Source: Piscicola geometra
Lineage: Eukaryota; Annelida; Clitellata; Hirudinida; Piscicolidae
Assembly: GCA_943735955.1 (NCBI GenBank)
Contig: OX030959.1
Coordinates: forward strand, 3,281,772 to 3,345,771
DNA length: 64,000 nt
Direction: 5' to 3'
Shown here: one piece after another, positions 1 to 13,200 of the stretch
Position numbering within the stretch: position 1 is the first letter of the stretch
Layout: every line of letters begins with the position of its first letter
Translations under genes and position numbers: made by a program
The notes under the pieces: model-generated
Told to the model about the DNA's origin: nothing
Databases searched by the model: none
The model's input: the letters and a program-made list of their open reading frames with translations, nothing else

Positions 1-164
1 TTGTTGAGAAGGCTGATAAATACAAAGATAATAAATATAAAAACTAGTTGTAGTATACTGATTAAAAGATTGATCAATGAGAAGCTAAATAAAAAAAATG
101 AATTGAAAGAGAGAGTAGATGAGGTAATGAGTGCTTTAAACTGAAAAGGTCAATTAATGGCTGA

Positions 165-177
165 GGGGGGGGGGGGG
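165..177. repeat. poly-G tract
   Basis: An uninterrupted run of 13 G stands out in otherwise AT-rich sequence. It is a simple homopolymer and no gene is linked to it. Confidence 0.8.
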
Positions 178-2583
178 TGATCGTGTTGACACCTCTTGTT
201 GCTGTCCATGCCATTCAACTTTCCATGTGACAACTCGATAAAAGATTATTAATGCTCTACACTTTAGTGATGGTGGTTGTGTTACGTGTTTAATTTCAAG
301 TAAAGAATAATTATTTTCGTACATTTTTTTCAAAATTTCATTTAAAAATGGCCCAATAAAAAAAACAATTTAGTTGTGTTCAAGAATTCTGGTCTGAATA
401 AAAAACCATGTTTGAAAAGTATTAAATTTAGAGAAGCATGTTTTCTTTAAATTGAAATGATTTATTAGTACCGAAAGTAACTAAACCAAAAAACTTTTAC
501 AAAAGAAATGAAATTAAAATAGAAAATTTAAAGTTTCTTTCGATAAGATCGAATGTAATAAAAAATATCACTAAAAAGTTGGCGTGCTTTTATGGAAAAA
601 ATAAAAAAGAGAAAAATATATTGATAAAGAAAGCAATGATCGTCGTAGACAGAACGCTATCTATATAATATGGACTTTATTTTGTTTATGCTGAGTAAAC
701 AGAAAAAAAAGAAATCTATAAACACAATTATTGAGAAATAAATAAATGCTTCAAAAAAGTTCCATAATTGAAATACAGCTTCTAAACTATTACTATTGTT
801 TATAAATTTTTTCTAAAAATGTATATATATATATAAACTTTAAAAATTGAAAATAATAAAACTAAATACATTATTATAGTTATATATTTTAATGTTTATA
901 AAATTTAAAACTTTGAATAAAAAAACAAGGAAAAAAATGTTGAACGGAACGAAGATACAATTTAGTGCTTTGCTCTTCTGGTAATTTCTATTCGCAATAA
1001 GATTTATGGCTTTACTTGAATAAAGTAAAGAAGAATAATGGATTTTTTAAATTCTAAAAAGTCTATTTTTTCCTTCTAGCATTTTAATCAACAATTCCGT
1101 TTTTTCAACTTTTTTACATTTGAAAAATATAATAGGATAAACAACTTTTTTAAAATGAGAAAACATAATTGTTTTTTAATAGCTTCCATTATTTTCTGTA
1201 ACAATGAAAAATCATTTTTAAAGTTTTTATAAATGAAAGAATAATTTGTATTTTGAAGGTATTTTTAAAGAGCTACTCACGTCATTAGTTTTATGCATTT
1301 GTAGTAATTAAATATATAATACTAGAAACGCTATTATGCAAAAAAATAAAAACAAACATTTTTGCAGCTCATTTTCGTTGTAAGAAATTTTTTTCTGTTT
1401 AAATCTTAGGCATATTAAAAAGTCTTTTGTTGTTTTTAAAGCATTTTGTAATATATTTTACTGTGGACTATAAATTTCATTTTCACACAATTTAAATGGA
1501 TCTTTAAACGCTCACACGTTTTATGGAAAAAAACATAAATTGCAACTAAAATTCTTTTAATCTTTTAAAACAAACTTTCTTCAAATAATAATATTTTATT
1601 TATTAAAAAAAACTTTTTTTTATATGAAAAAAATAAACTACAAATCCGTTAGGAACTCAAAACATGGAATTTTAATTAAGGAAGAAATACCGATTTTCCG
1701 ATGTTTAGTATCGAATCGTTGCGATTAGTGATGATGCTTACCGTGAAAAACTGAAAAAATTAAATTACTTTTTCTTCTTTAAATGTCTGAAAAAGAGGTA
1801 TTGTTTGAACCAATTGTTTTAGGTTTCCATAATTGCCACCATAGTATTAAAAAAATAAAAAATTGTGCATAAAATAGAAAGCCAAAGAATAATGTCTAAA
1901 AATTATGAATGCTTGAAACTTATTTACTTGAGTATTTACCCAAGCCTGACGGACCTCATTAAAGTGTGATTAAGCCGTTCATTTTATCGACTGATACTTT
2001 TCAACTAAACAACAAGTCAAAGCTAAAAATGATCCCAAAAAATCTATAATAAGTCGCAGGTTTATTTTAGGTTGAGAAATAAGGTATAGAATAAAAAGTG
2101 ATAAAAAAAACTAGAATAAATGTTTACCTATTAAAATGTAAACCCCAAATGGTCTTGAAGCTCATGCGGGCTATACGCCACTTAATAAATCTCTTAATTC
2201 TTATTAGTATCATTGAAGAAGTATCGAATCGAATCTTGACATCTATAAAAATAGGGAAATTTTTTTCTCTCCGCCTATCGAATGAATAAATAAATTATTA
2301 ATGACTAGGCGAATACACACATTCAAGTTTATGAAAATACCTCTAAGTAGAGAAAAGAAGATAATCGTCGGTTTAAGTTTTTTCACTGCATTCAATTAAG
2401 ACTTGATTAATACTGACAATAAAAAAATCTGACAGCAAATTCAATTCTTCATGTCGAAAATAACCCTCCAGCTTGCGAAAAGAAGAAGTGAGATTGTAAT
2501 CCTTTTATTTACAAGAAATAACAAAATTAATTCTACATATTTTAATGTTTTTTCATTCAAATTTTCACATTTCAATCATTCAT
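178..2583. other. AT-rich gene-free stretch
   Basis: No coding region, RNA gene or clear repeat is supported here. The short open frames are lysine/phenylalanine/isoleucine-rich, as expected by chance in AT-rich DNA, and lack convincing splice sites or any protein family likeness. Confidence 0.6.
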
Positions 2584-2657
2584 GTTTCATTTTTTCATAT
2601 TTTATTTTTTTATATGTCATTTTTTTATATGTCATTTTTTCATATTTCATATTTCAC
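2584..2657. repeat. T-rich imperfect tandem repeat
   Basis: Several imperfect copies of a short unit made of a T run followed by ATATGTCA or CATATTTCA lie head to tail. An open frame across it gives a repetitive F/Y/I/S peptide, which I read as repeat translation and not a gene. Confidence 0.6.
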
Positions 2658-2817
2658 TTTTTTCAATTGTTTTCAATTTCTTAATTGTTAGTGAAAAAGA
2701 ATCTTTAGACTTCAACAAGAAGAACATTTTCAGTCTCTTTTTTTTCTTTCTTTAAACCAGCATTTTTTCCGGCTCCACTTTGGAATATAGATTTTATTAT
2801 TTTACTCTAGTTAAATT

Positions 2818-3200
2818 CTATTTCCTATTTGCTTGGGCTGCTGCACTAAAGCCTCTGAAACACAAGATCTGACCACCAGTAAGCAGCACACTTTTTAAAA
2901 AAAAAACGTTGGATTCAGTGCGTTTAGCAACTTCACGATCAGCAACCTTACTCTGTCTACTTTGTTTTTGTAAGTCTGAGCCAGTTTCAAGCATTTTGTG
3001 AAGTCGTTTCATCTCTTTCCTCTTCTTCGCTGACGCAGATGATCTCACCAGCTGGAATCACTACTCTTAATTCGGTCGAAAGTTTTGAAAACTGATCATC
3101 TCTCTTTCTCATGTATTCATTGCTTCTCTCTCTCAACCTTTGTACTCGCATCATGCTCTGCTACCAGACAGAGTCACCCTTTTGGAAAAAATATGTTTAT
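2818..3200 (-). pseudogene. coding-like island, possibly degenerate exons
   Basis: The minus strand is less AT-rich here and gives Lys/Arg/Glu-rich, coiled-coil-like peptides in two frames. One runs from the CAG near 3160 to a good donor (CTG followed by GTGAGA) near 3050. The other runs from about 3050 to 2818 and begins SSASAKKRKEMKRLHK. The two pieces lie in different frames and stops separate them from anything upstream. This may be a real exon with the donor near 3050, or a decayed gene or retrocopy. I do not recognise the family. Confidence 0.3.
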
Positions 3201-3300
3201 TTCCGTCTTCTGGTCTTTATCGTATTTATCTTCCATCTCACTCATGCTTACACACCACTCTTTCTCCAGTGTTTGTCAGCGTCTAGAGTCATAAGCTAAA

Positions 3301-5725
3301 CATAAACAAAGTTCAGAATTAAATTTTTTTTGTTATTTTGAAACTACTTCCGAACCGTTATTTTATTTTCTCTCAATACCTCTTTATCCTTCACTGAATG
3401 CAAACTATAGAAACGACGAAAAGTGGCAAGCAAATGGCAATACATCAAAACATCGAATACATTTTGTGAAAAGAATTGTTTTCATTATTGAACAGTTTCT
3501 AAATCCTTTCTTCTTTTTTTACATGCTTTTTTTATTTTCAAAATCTTTATTTTTTTTACAATTTTGTTTGAAGATTCACAAATTGTAATGAAATAAGTGA
3601 AACTTAAATTTAGTTTTTTTGGTGAGATAGGGGGTTTTTCATAATAAGCACCAACTTTGAATTTAGAATATTTATAAAAAAACATCGCAAAGTGGACGTA
3701 ATGAGTATGCACTTATATATCATTACCTTTTCATGTCATACTAATATCTTGAATTGAATTGGGGTTTACAAATCATAAAATTGTTTTCGTTGAAAATGTA
3801 GATTAAAATTTTCAGATTAGCATTTCACAAACTTCTTTTCTTTTTTATTTTAAGAACGTCTTTTCTATAAAACTGACAAAAATTAGTATGCAAACCTAAT
3901 TCTTCAGTGAAAATAGTTTATGAATACCTTGTTTTTGATATTTTTATTCGCCTTTTATCAAAATAATTTATTCAAAATGTAATTTATCTTAATTCTATAA
4001 TTTTGACAGGTCTTAATATTCATAAAATGTGAAATTAAAAATACTTTTTGAATTTATTAAAAACGTTAAAAAGTTATTCTTATTGGCCTGGTCTGTAAAT
4101 TTGATATAATAAGTTAAGAATAAACAGTTGACTCTTAGCCAAAACTTTTTATTTTATAAATTGAACTGATAAAAGCATCTCTTTAATCGCAAAAAAACTT
4201 TTTGACAACATTTGCAAAAAGAAATTCATTATTTTAATTTATTCAGTGAAAGTCAAACTTTTTAAAAACAAATTATTTAGCTATGTCTATAGATCATTTT
4301 GAGCATATGAATAAAAATATTAAAAAATGTAATATTAAAAATAAAAGTTTTACATTTTAAAAGGTGAATATTAAAAATATTTTTCCTACTTTAGATGGAC
4401 TGCTAGTTAAGATTTTGTTTTGCTTCAACAATAGTTTATTTTTTAAGACATTAAAAAATGAAGATAAAAAAAGAATTAATTAATTTTCCCAAGTTTCAAA
4501 GTTATTTATAATAATAAAGAAATTAGCAAGAATTTTTTATTCCAGTTAAGATGGATTACTATGGGCAAATTCCAATAGGTCACTAAAATATTCTTTCAAA
4601 AAGTCCATTGTTTTAAATTCAAATTTATCTGTATTTTAACTATCTTTGACTGAGAAAAAGTATCTATAGTTTTGAAAAAAATTTGTTTTTTGATAATTAA
4701 TTATTGTAAATTTTCAGGTATTTTAAAATTAAATATTGATAGAAAAACTCGTTTCAAAGATTTACAATTCTGTTTATTTATTCTTTTTTTTCTATTTTTA
4801 ACATAACATTTACAAAGTGATTTGGAGTGAAGTGTTGAATGAAAAATATCTTTAAACACCAAAATAGATTTTCTTAGTCTGGAAGGAGTAATCTTGAGGA
4901 GATGGGAGCTTAAGTGACAATAAATCGACATATAAATCGTCGGCACGTCCGTATGAAAGTTTTACGTTCATTAGGACGAAAAACTGATGCTCAAAATAAT
5001 TAAACCAGATTAATGTTTGATAAAAAAATTAGTACACTTCGTTATTCACATTTAAAAAAGCTTTTTTTATTCATACAAGAAACCTTTTAAAATCAAACTC
5101 ATAAAATTTTTATTTTTCTGCTTCAAAGTTAAATGACAGAATATTTAAGAAAATTAGATTTTTCTATGTAGACAGCTTAAAACTTGAATAAAACGTTTTA
5201 AACCATTTATAGTAGATTAGCTAATTCACCTAGAATAGGTTGTGTATGCGGTTTCCAGGTGAAGAGAAATAACTTACATTGTCACAATTCTCCTAAGAGC
5301 CTCTTCAATGCGCTCACCATTGAAATAAGATAATGAAGCAATCGAGGTTTATTCTATGCAATGCAATTTGGACTAATGAAATTTTTACGTTATTTTACGC
5401 AAGCCTGCACTTTCTTTTTAATGAGCAGCAAACCTTAGTCATAGAAAAAGTATTTTATTTATTATATGTAATCAATGAGAATGTGGGGCAGTAGGAAAAT
5501 TGGTTATTTAATCACTCTATTTGACAACGCGACATTTCGCTATTTGTTTTGAGAGCCAAAACAACAGTTTAATAATTGAAGCGAAATAGATATAGACATA
5601 TAATATATTATATGATAGTTATATAAATAATATATAGTTGCGAAGTAGGACTAAACTGATGGATATGTATAAACAGCAAAATTGACTATTTCCAACAATG
5701 GCTAATTGTTTAAAAATATTTGTTG
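3301..5725. other. AT-rich gene-free stretch
   Basis: No supported gene, RNA or repeat family is visible. Open frames are short, low complexity and lack splice support. Confidence 0.6.
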
Positions 5726-5850
5726 ACGATTCAGCCTAGAACAGTTCAGATGATGATGATACAGCCAGGAAAATTCAGCTTGTGGACGATTTAAAAACTC
5801 ATCCTTCATCCGGGCACGCTTCAGCTCAAATCAGTTTAGTAGGGTGTACT
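5726..5850 (+). repeat. left arm of an inverted repeat pair
   Basis: This arm contains GACGATTCAGCCT, then a GTGGACGATT segment, then TCATCCTTCATCCGGG and CAGCTCAAAT. The same order of motifs reappears reverse-complemented at about 6420-6510. The arms are imperfect and about 570 bp apart. They may be the ends of an old mobile element or two opposed copies of a dispersed repeat. Confidence 0.55.
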
Positions 5851-5962
5851 CTTGTGCAATGCGCATTAATGAAAAGTTTGTCTTTTGGTAGAATTTAGGG
5901 CCAAATATTAGTTTAAAAATTAAAGAAAATCATATTTTCATATGATAAACAATGATTCGTTT

Positions 5963-6020
5963 GCGCTCTTGAATTTGAAGAAAGAGCGCTATAGAAACCT
6001 ATTTGATTGATTGATTGAGT
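5963..6020 (+). mobile_element. LINE 3' end stub: hairpin plus TTGA tail
   Basis: GCGCTCTT at 5963-5970 and AAGAGCGC at 5982-5989 form a perfect 8-bp stem with an 11-nt loop. They are followed within about 15 bases by tandem TTGA units (about 6003-6018). A 3' stem-loop followed by a short repeat tail is the typical terminus of CR1/L2-type non-LTR retrotransposons. No coding part remains, so this looks like a strongly 5'-truncated copy lying between the two inverted repeat arms. Confidence 0.5.
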
Positions 6021-6419
6021 GATTCGTATTTCATAATACAATATAAAATAAAAAAACTTTTAGTTTATTATTAAAGTTATTTCGTTAGTTAGTAAAATTA
6101 ATTAATTAATTCTAAAAACAGTTTCTTCAATTTAAAAAATGTTTTTGCTAATTATTAATTTTCTCAATTCAAGTATCAAAAATTGATTAGCAAACTTCTT
6201 GAAGATATTTTGACCAGTTTTTCAATTGTAATATTAATTTTTATTGAAACATCCTTAGAATAAAAAAAAATAAAATTCTTTATATTTATATTTTATTCTT
6301 TGAAAATAAAAATTAAAAGTAAAAATAATAGAGAATGCATAAGAGCTTTCAATGAGGCAAGATAAGAAGCCAAAAACATCTTACTAGAAATGTTTTTAAA
6401 AAAAATACGAGTTTTATAA

Positions 6420-6515
6420 TTTGAACTGAATCGTTCCCCTGATGAAGGATCATAGGCTGAATCGTCCACAGGCTGAAACGTCCAGGTTGTACTATCTTAA
6501 TTGGAATTGTCACAT
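6420..6515 (-). repeat. right arm of an inverted repeat pair
   Basis: Read on the minus strand this shows CTGGACGTTTCAGCCTG, then GTGGACGATTCAGCC, then ATCCTTCATCAGGGGAACG and CAGTTCAAAT. It matches the 5726-5850 arm in motif order. The submotif CGATTCAGCCT is itself repeated within the arms. Confidence 0.55.
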
Positions 6516-7231
6516 ACCGTTTAAAATATGTCGTTATAAATGCTTCGATGAGAAAACTTGATAGTTATCATGTTTTTTTGAGATTGAAAATACAATTTAT
6601 GATTTTATTATTCAATAAAATTTAATATGTTTAAAAAGACCAATGCGATATCTCTAAGGATCTTTTAGAAAATTCTGATCGCATTGTTTTTTGCCGTCAG
6701 CATTCCACTTAGGGTTTCTATCAAAGTTTGAATTTTTTGAGACACTGAACTTTCGTTAAAACCAATAGATTCTCTTTTTAGGCTGGCAAGAGTTTTGAAC
6801 TTTTTTGAAGCAAGAAGTTATTAATAAATGTTAAAAAATAATTGAGATTGAGAAGTTTTGTTGCAGCTGGGTATTGTTTCTTGAACTTTGTACTGTTGTT
6901 CAAAGCAGGAAACGATTGACTGAGGCTGGGATGTGTTATTGAAGCTTCACTTTGCATCCTATTTAACTGGGAAGTTTCTCAAATTCTATATATTAGCAAA
7001 ACGTAAGAAGAATAGAGTACTGAAATGAAAATAAATAGAAAAAAATTAAAAATATAATTAGTGCTAAATATTCAAGATGTTCACAGATTCAAGATTCAAT
7101 TTAAATTTTTCAACTTTCAAAAATGTGAAATCATTTTGTTTTAAATAACTTAATTGCACATCTTTATCAAAATTTGAAAAAATGTTTCATTTTCGAAAAG
7201 CAACAAAAATAATTTAATAAAAAAGATTTCT
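6516..7231. other. gene-free stretch downstream of the receptor gene
   Basis: Nothing recognisable. It is AT-rich with scattered GC-richer patches near 6860-6960 that show no usable frame. It probably includes the 3' flank of the minus-strand receptor gene. Confidence 0.5.
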
Positions 7232-10200
7232 TTAAACGTTTTCTTCTCGGATTTTTTGTATAGGTTGCAGAGGAATGGAGGACATTTTTTGAGATGACTT
7301 GGAGTGTATAGATCGACACGAAGTGGCTGGAAGGTTTGGCCGTCTGTTTTTTCTAAAGCATGATCTGTAAGAAAAAAACATAGCTGGAAATAGGGAATAA
7401 TGAATATCAATAAATTAATTATTTATTTATTTAAATGCCAATTAACTCCGACACTTGTAGCAATATTTTTAGTCGTTGTTTTATAATAAACTAAAAAAGT
7501 GCATTTTTAAACCAAAACTGCTATCTTACAGCCAAGAGAATTCCCAAAGTGCTTGAAAATCAACGAGAAAAATATCAAATGTAACAAAACTGTAACTTTT
7601 TTTCTTCGAATAAGTGAGTTTGTAAAGATTTTTACCTACCAGATTTAAAAAACTCGTATTCACGTATAAATTTCATTTAAGATCTTGTGAGATTAGATCA
7701 AATGAATGCTCGGATATGAAACGTCGCTTCAACTATTACTGATTTTAAAATGCTTGATTTTTATCATTACAACTTTCATCAAAAGGACGATGTCGTTACT
7801 AGAGCACTAATCTTTTGAAGCATTACTCACAGGACTAATTAAAATATTTCAAACAGGAAGTTATACATCAATCAAAGAGATTTTCTTTAAAGTTTGTTTT
7901 ACATTTCCGGAACATCGAAGTTAAATCGTTGTTTAAGATATAAAATACCCTATTATCCTTGTTAAAAAAAATAGATTTTATATATAAAAATAATCAAAAT
8001 TGACCAAACAGAATATTAAAAAAAAGGGACTCAACATTTTTTCTCATCCATAGTACTTGAACTACCTTTTATTTTGAAACCATTCACTTTACACAATTAA
8101 TGCTTTTACAAAAGCAATAAAAAGCAACTAAAGCATGAACCTGATTGCGATGAAGGTGTTCAGACAAGCATTCCTAAACTTGAGTGACATGGTGCTGTAG
8201 AAGATGGGATTGATGACAGCACTGACGTAGTAGAGAACTCCTGACGTGTAATAGAGAACCGCTTGTGCCCCGTCGCTCATCGAAACTTGGAAGACTGCGA
8301 GAAGACGCTGAGAGTGGAACGGCACCCAGCATATGAAGAACGCTACAACAACGGCTACTGTATGTGTGTGTTTCTAATATCGGTTATTTAGTGTGTTTCA
8401 AAATGTCGATTATTTAGTGTTTCAAAACATTCGAAAAATTCCTTTAAAAAAGAATTTAAAGATTTTTGTGTAGATTAACTATTTAGACCTATTAAACTAT
8501 TTCGCTTGAAGAAGTTTTTTTTTAAATAAATGAAGTACATATTTTTAGTTTTGCATATTAAAAATAAATTGCATGTGTTTTTCAGTTGTGGTAAAAAATG
8601 ATTCAGTGGTCTTTGATGTGATTAACTAGGTGCTTTTTTTCTATTTTTTTATAAAAAAACACAGTTTTTATATTTCGTTCCCGAACAAAAGTTCCAGTCA
8701 TTTAATTGTGATGAATTTCGAAAATATATTTCTCGGAAAGATATTTTTATTGAATCCTTTTACCGCATATAAAAAACATTTGTTTTAATGAAAGACTTTT
8801 TTATTCTCTTTTTGAAATGTACAATATTTTAGATATTATTATTTTTTATTAGTATGTAAGACATGTTTTTAAAATATATTTTACAATTTTTGTAAAAAAA
8901 AATTTTGATGTAGCTTTTGTCAAAATACTCATACTAGTTTTTTACATTGAGATGAAACTGCAGGTATCAAAACACTAAAAGATTCATAGAGCATGAATGA
9001 ATCAAACTAAACTATATAAAAAATATAATTTGTAATGTCATTGGTAAAATCTGTTGCATTTAATTTGCGTGCCTTGGTGCTATACTATATAAACATAATC
9101 ATCATCATCATCGTCGTCGTCATCATCATCATTGTCAATTTTCTAAGAACAATGCACTCTATTCATTATCTAACTTTTTCTTTTCATAAATGCAATAAAT
9201 CCACTATAAAAAAATTGCAAAACTTTCGGAAACATGTCTTTTGTGTGATAAGAAATTAGTAAACATTACTATTGAAAATTTTGTATCTCTTTACATACAT
9301 TAAAAATAATATTTTTATGTTTTTACTCTAAAGTTTTTTAAGCAAACTCTATATGGCTTTCCAACGCCTGATAGTAGTTTATGTAAACAGTAAGTTTTTA
9401 TAGAAATAGGAAGCTTTAAAAAACATGTAAACATAAGTAATAACATAGCACTGAATTTAAAAATATAAAAGCAAACGAATTTACTTTCAAGTTGACTCAG
9501 AGGTATCTCTTGCACTAACTAACCAGATCAAATAAATGTCCCCTGAGCAACGTACTCACGTGCCGAAATCTGATTAGATTCTATGTAAATCTATTTCGAA
9601 TTATCTTCGACACGGATGTCTGCTCAATAAGATTGTACTTTTCCGAAGAATATTCCGACGTGGCAATAAAAATTCCAAAGTCACAAAGGTCTATTTTTAT
9701 AGTCCGGTTGTTTAATGGCATTATTAAAGTATCTTGATCAAAATGATTTGCCAGAAGCCTGAGATGGTTGTTAAAAAATCTCAAAATTTCAAACGCAAAA
9801 AGAATATCAAAAAATTGCGAAAAAATTAAGTTTTTTCGGAAAAACATAATAGTGTAATATTTAAAGGCGTTTTCATTAACCCTGACTATTAAAAAAATTA
9901 GCTTCATTGTTTATAGATAATTAAAAACAAAAATATATTGATGAAATCCTCATTTGGTCATCTATTTATCTTCATTTTTCCAGTTTTCGCATCAATCATT
10001 GATTAAGTTTTCCTTTATATTTGATATTTTTGTTGATATGAAAAGTAAAAATATTTTCTTTGCACTGTATTTTTTTTATAGAAAATTACATTTTCTAGAG
10101 TTTTATAGTAGTTATTTCAATTATTTTTATGACAAAAATGTAATTTTTATCACCACTGCTCCACTGAAGCCCATAAAATGTCACTTGATAGTTTTGGTTG

Positions 10201-13200
10201 AAGGCACTTCAAAATAATTCTTACTCATTATATATAAAAAATATATTTATATCTGCATTCAAACATTAGATCAAATCAATCTTTTTATTTTTCAATCTTC
10301 ATCAAATCTTGTTAGTCTTCGGAAGTAATTTCAAGACACTATTTTTAGCAAAAAAGAATTTCGTAAGAAAATGAAAATGTTTAAATAACATTTCGTAAAA
10401 ATTAATTTTTCCAAAGATAAGTTTTTTTGTGTGTTTTTTAAAGGCTACATTATTTTTTCGTTAAATTTAAACAAGAATGATTCATCTAGCTTGGTTGTGA
10501 ACTAAAACAGTGTATACTTAAGTTTTCTTAGCAGGTATAAGCGGTAAATGACTGTTATTGAACCCGAGGGGCTAGTTTGAAAATTTTTTACGATTTTTTC
10601 ATTAATCAAATCTAATGTATTTGATCAAAATGATGAATTAGGTCAATTTTTTAACTATGTAAAAATATGTTTAAGCGAATAAAGAAAAATGTAAAAAAGA
10701 TATCTATGGAAGATTACATTTTTATATGAGGTCCGAAGATTTTTTCAGAAACAAGTGTGATCGTATATCAAGAAAAATATAATAAAAAATCATTTTCATA
10801 GTATCTTTACATCCTATCAATTGTTCCAGATACGAGAATTAGGAAGTCAATTTGTCTTTACCGCGAACTACAAATATTTCGAAACACATTTTTTATATAA
10901 AAAAATTATTGCTATTAATAAAGCTAAACCCAATGCGAAATGAATTAATATAATATAAACAGGATTTAACAAATTCTGCAATAACAATAGAAAGTAGGAA
11001 ATCTAAATACACTTCTGAAAATAGTTGCGATCATATTCATTTTCTAAGTTTAATAGTTTTAAAGTATTTATCAATGTTTTGAGCTGTTCAAATAGTTAAT
11101 AATTTTAGTTTAAACAATACTTTTTTAAAAAGCTTCAGAAATATTAATGAATCAATATCTTTTCAGTCTTCAATGTTTGTTTTTTAATACATAGATAGTA
11201 ATCCTACTAAACGTGCAAATATTTTAAAGATCGACTATATTTGTTAGTCAAACAAGATTAAAAAATTTAAAAAATGAAAAATCCAGTTTTTTAGTAAAAA
11301 GTACAAAAATTTGTTTAATTTGAAAAATATTTTTTTGTCAAATACTTTAAAGCTATGAACATTTAAAATGATAGGTTTTCACATTTTTTTATATATAAGC
11401 TATAAGAATCAATATATTTCGTTCTAAAAGTATAACATATAGTTTTAGGAAAAAACTTTAAGGTCATGAATTTACCTTGCTTTTAAAGAATAGAAAAACT
11501 GGGATTTGATTTTTTATTCTTTTAAAAATAAAATTTTAAATCCTTTAAGTTTACAAAAAAAATTCATGTTCTTTTATCAATATAAAATCTTTTAAATTTA
11601 ATAAAAACGGAAAACTTTAATTATTTCATGTTTTATTGTTTACTTTTAACAAACATACTCAAAAAAGTAAATTAATTTTTTAAATAGTTGAAACTTATCA
11701 TCAAAATTTGTTTGTTTTTTATTTTTAAAATTATAAAAAAATCTAAGCCTTGTACTCACTATACAACCACTGAATTTAATTTTTTAAGTTACTTTTTGAA
11801 TATACATTAAAAAATTAATCAAAACAATCACATAATAAAAATTAACGAAATACCATCAAATATAAATACTAGATAACAAACATCATGAGTGTAAAAAAAA
11901 GCGAAAATTTGTTTCGACACTTTAACTTAATTTATTAAATCGATTTTAAGTTTTTTAAAAGAGATTTATTAAACACTACTTTATTTTTAGACTGTGAATA
12001 AGTTACTTTTTTGGCTTTTATTTAATCAAACGACTTTTAGTGGTAGCTACCATTGAAAAAGCAATTTTACACGCCAAAAGTGAAAGGAAAACATCGAATA
12101 AATCTCGTAAGAAACATATATATATATATATATATATATATCTATTTTTGTAAAAACAATTCAAAAGCTTTTGTACGCCTGTTATTTAATATGAGACATA
12201 AAAGGTTTTATTATATTTAAATGTTGTATTAAATGTATAATCCATGAAGGACTGTTTACAGTAGCTAAAGTAATTTATTAAAGTTTCCTCTCATACTTCG
12301 AAATTTTAATGGCCTCATTGCGTTTGAATGAATTTAACATTTTTAAAAGCTATAATAACTAACATAGCAAAAATTAAATCGAATACTGTAAAATATCAGA
12401 TTTATCGGACATTTATAATGTTCAGACACGATAATTTCACGAAAAATTAATTTTTTTTGGACCCTCAGTTCAAGCATCAATTTTGAAAACAAGAATGTTT
12501 GTGGTGGTAATTATGGCGAGCATTAATAATGCTCTTAAAAGAATTTCAATGACATTATGAATAATTTAATTTGACTAAGAATAAAAAGACTAATGAGCAA
12601 AGAACTTGAATATTTACAATTTAGAATTTAGGGGATTCGTTGAACAAATACTGTTATTTTCGTTAATTTGAAAAAACAATAATTAAAAAATTTTTGAACA
12701 TATTGGTATTTTACGGTAATAATAATAATAAAAATGAAATTTTAAAAAGTTTTTTTTATCAAATTTTGAATTCTATATATTACATATCATTGAACCTTTA
12801 AAAAAACTGAGCAGTTAAAATAGGAAGACATTTTCCTTAAAAAGATGACAGATGTTTAACTACGTCGTCGAACTAAAGCTTTACAAACTTCAAGTCAAGA
12901 TCCGTCAACCTTGCCAGCTTTGATTAAGATGGAACGAAAAGATGTATTACAAAACGGCCAAAATAATCAAATGAGACGTTTTGTGGATTTATAAAAATTA
13001 CTATTTTAAATTTTTTCAGCTTTATAAGTAACAATATTCATTTTATTGAAAATATAATAACTTAACAATTTTAAATTCAAATATTTTTCAAATTTTAAAA
13101 AATTATTCACAATTATACACAAAAATTTATTTTACTAAATATAAAAAAAAACTCAAAATTTTTTTGCGAAACCACTGAAGCGAAACAAATGAATGAACCT

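Noticed and set aside
7150..7410. 86-codon minus-strand open frame
   Set aside because: Its frame gives no recognisable protein; the spliced receptor tail uses a different frame of the same DNA, starting at the 7364 acceptor.
9581..9907. 108-codon minus-strand open frame inside the receptor intron
   Set aside because: Phe/Ile/Asn-rich, no domain features, consistent with chance in AT-rich sequence.
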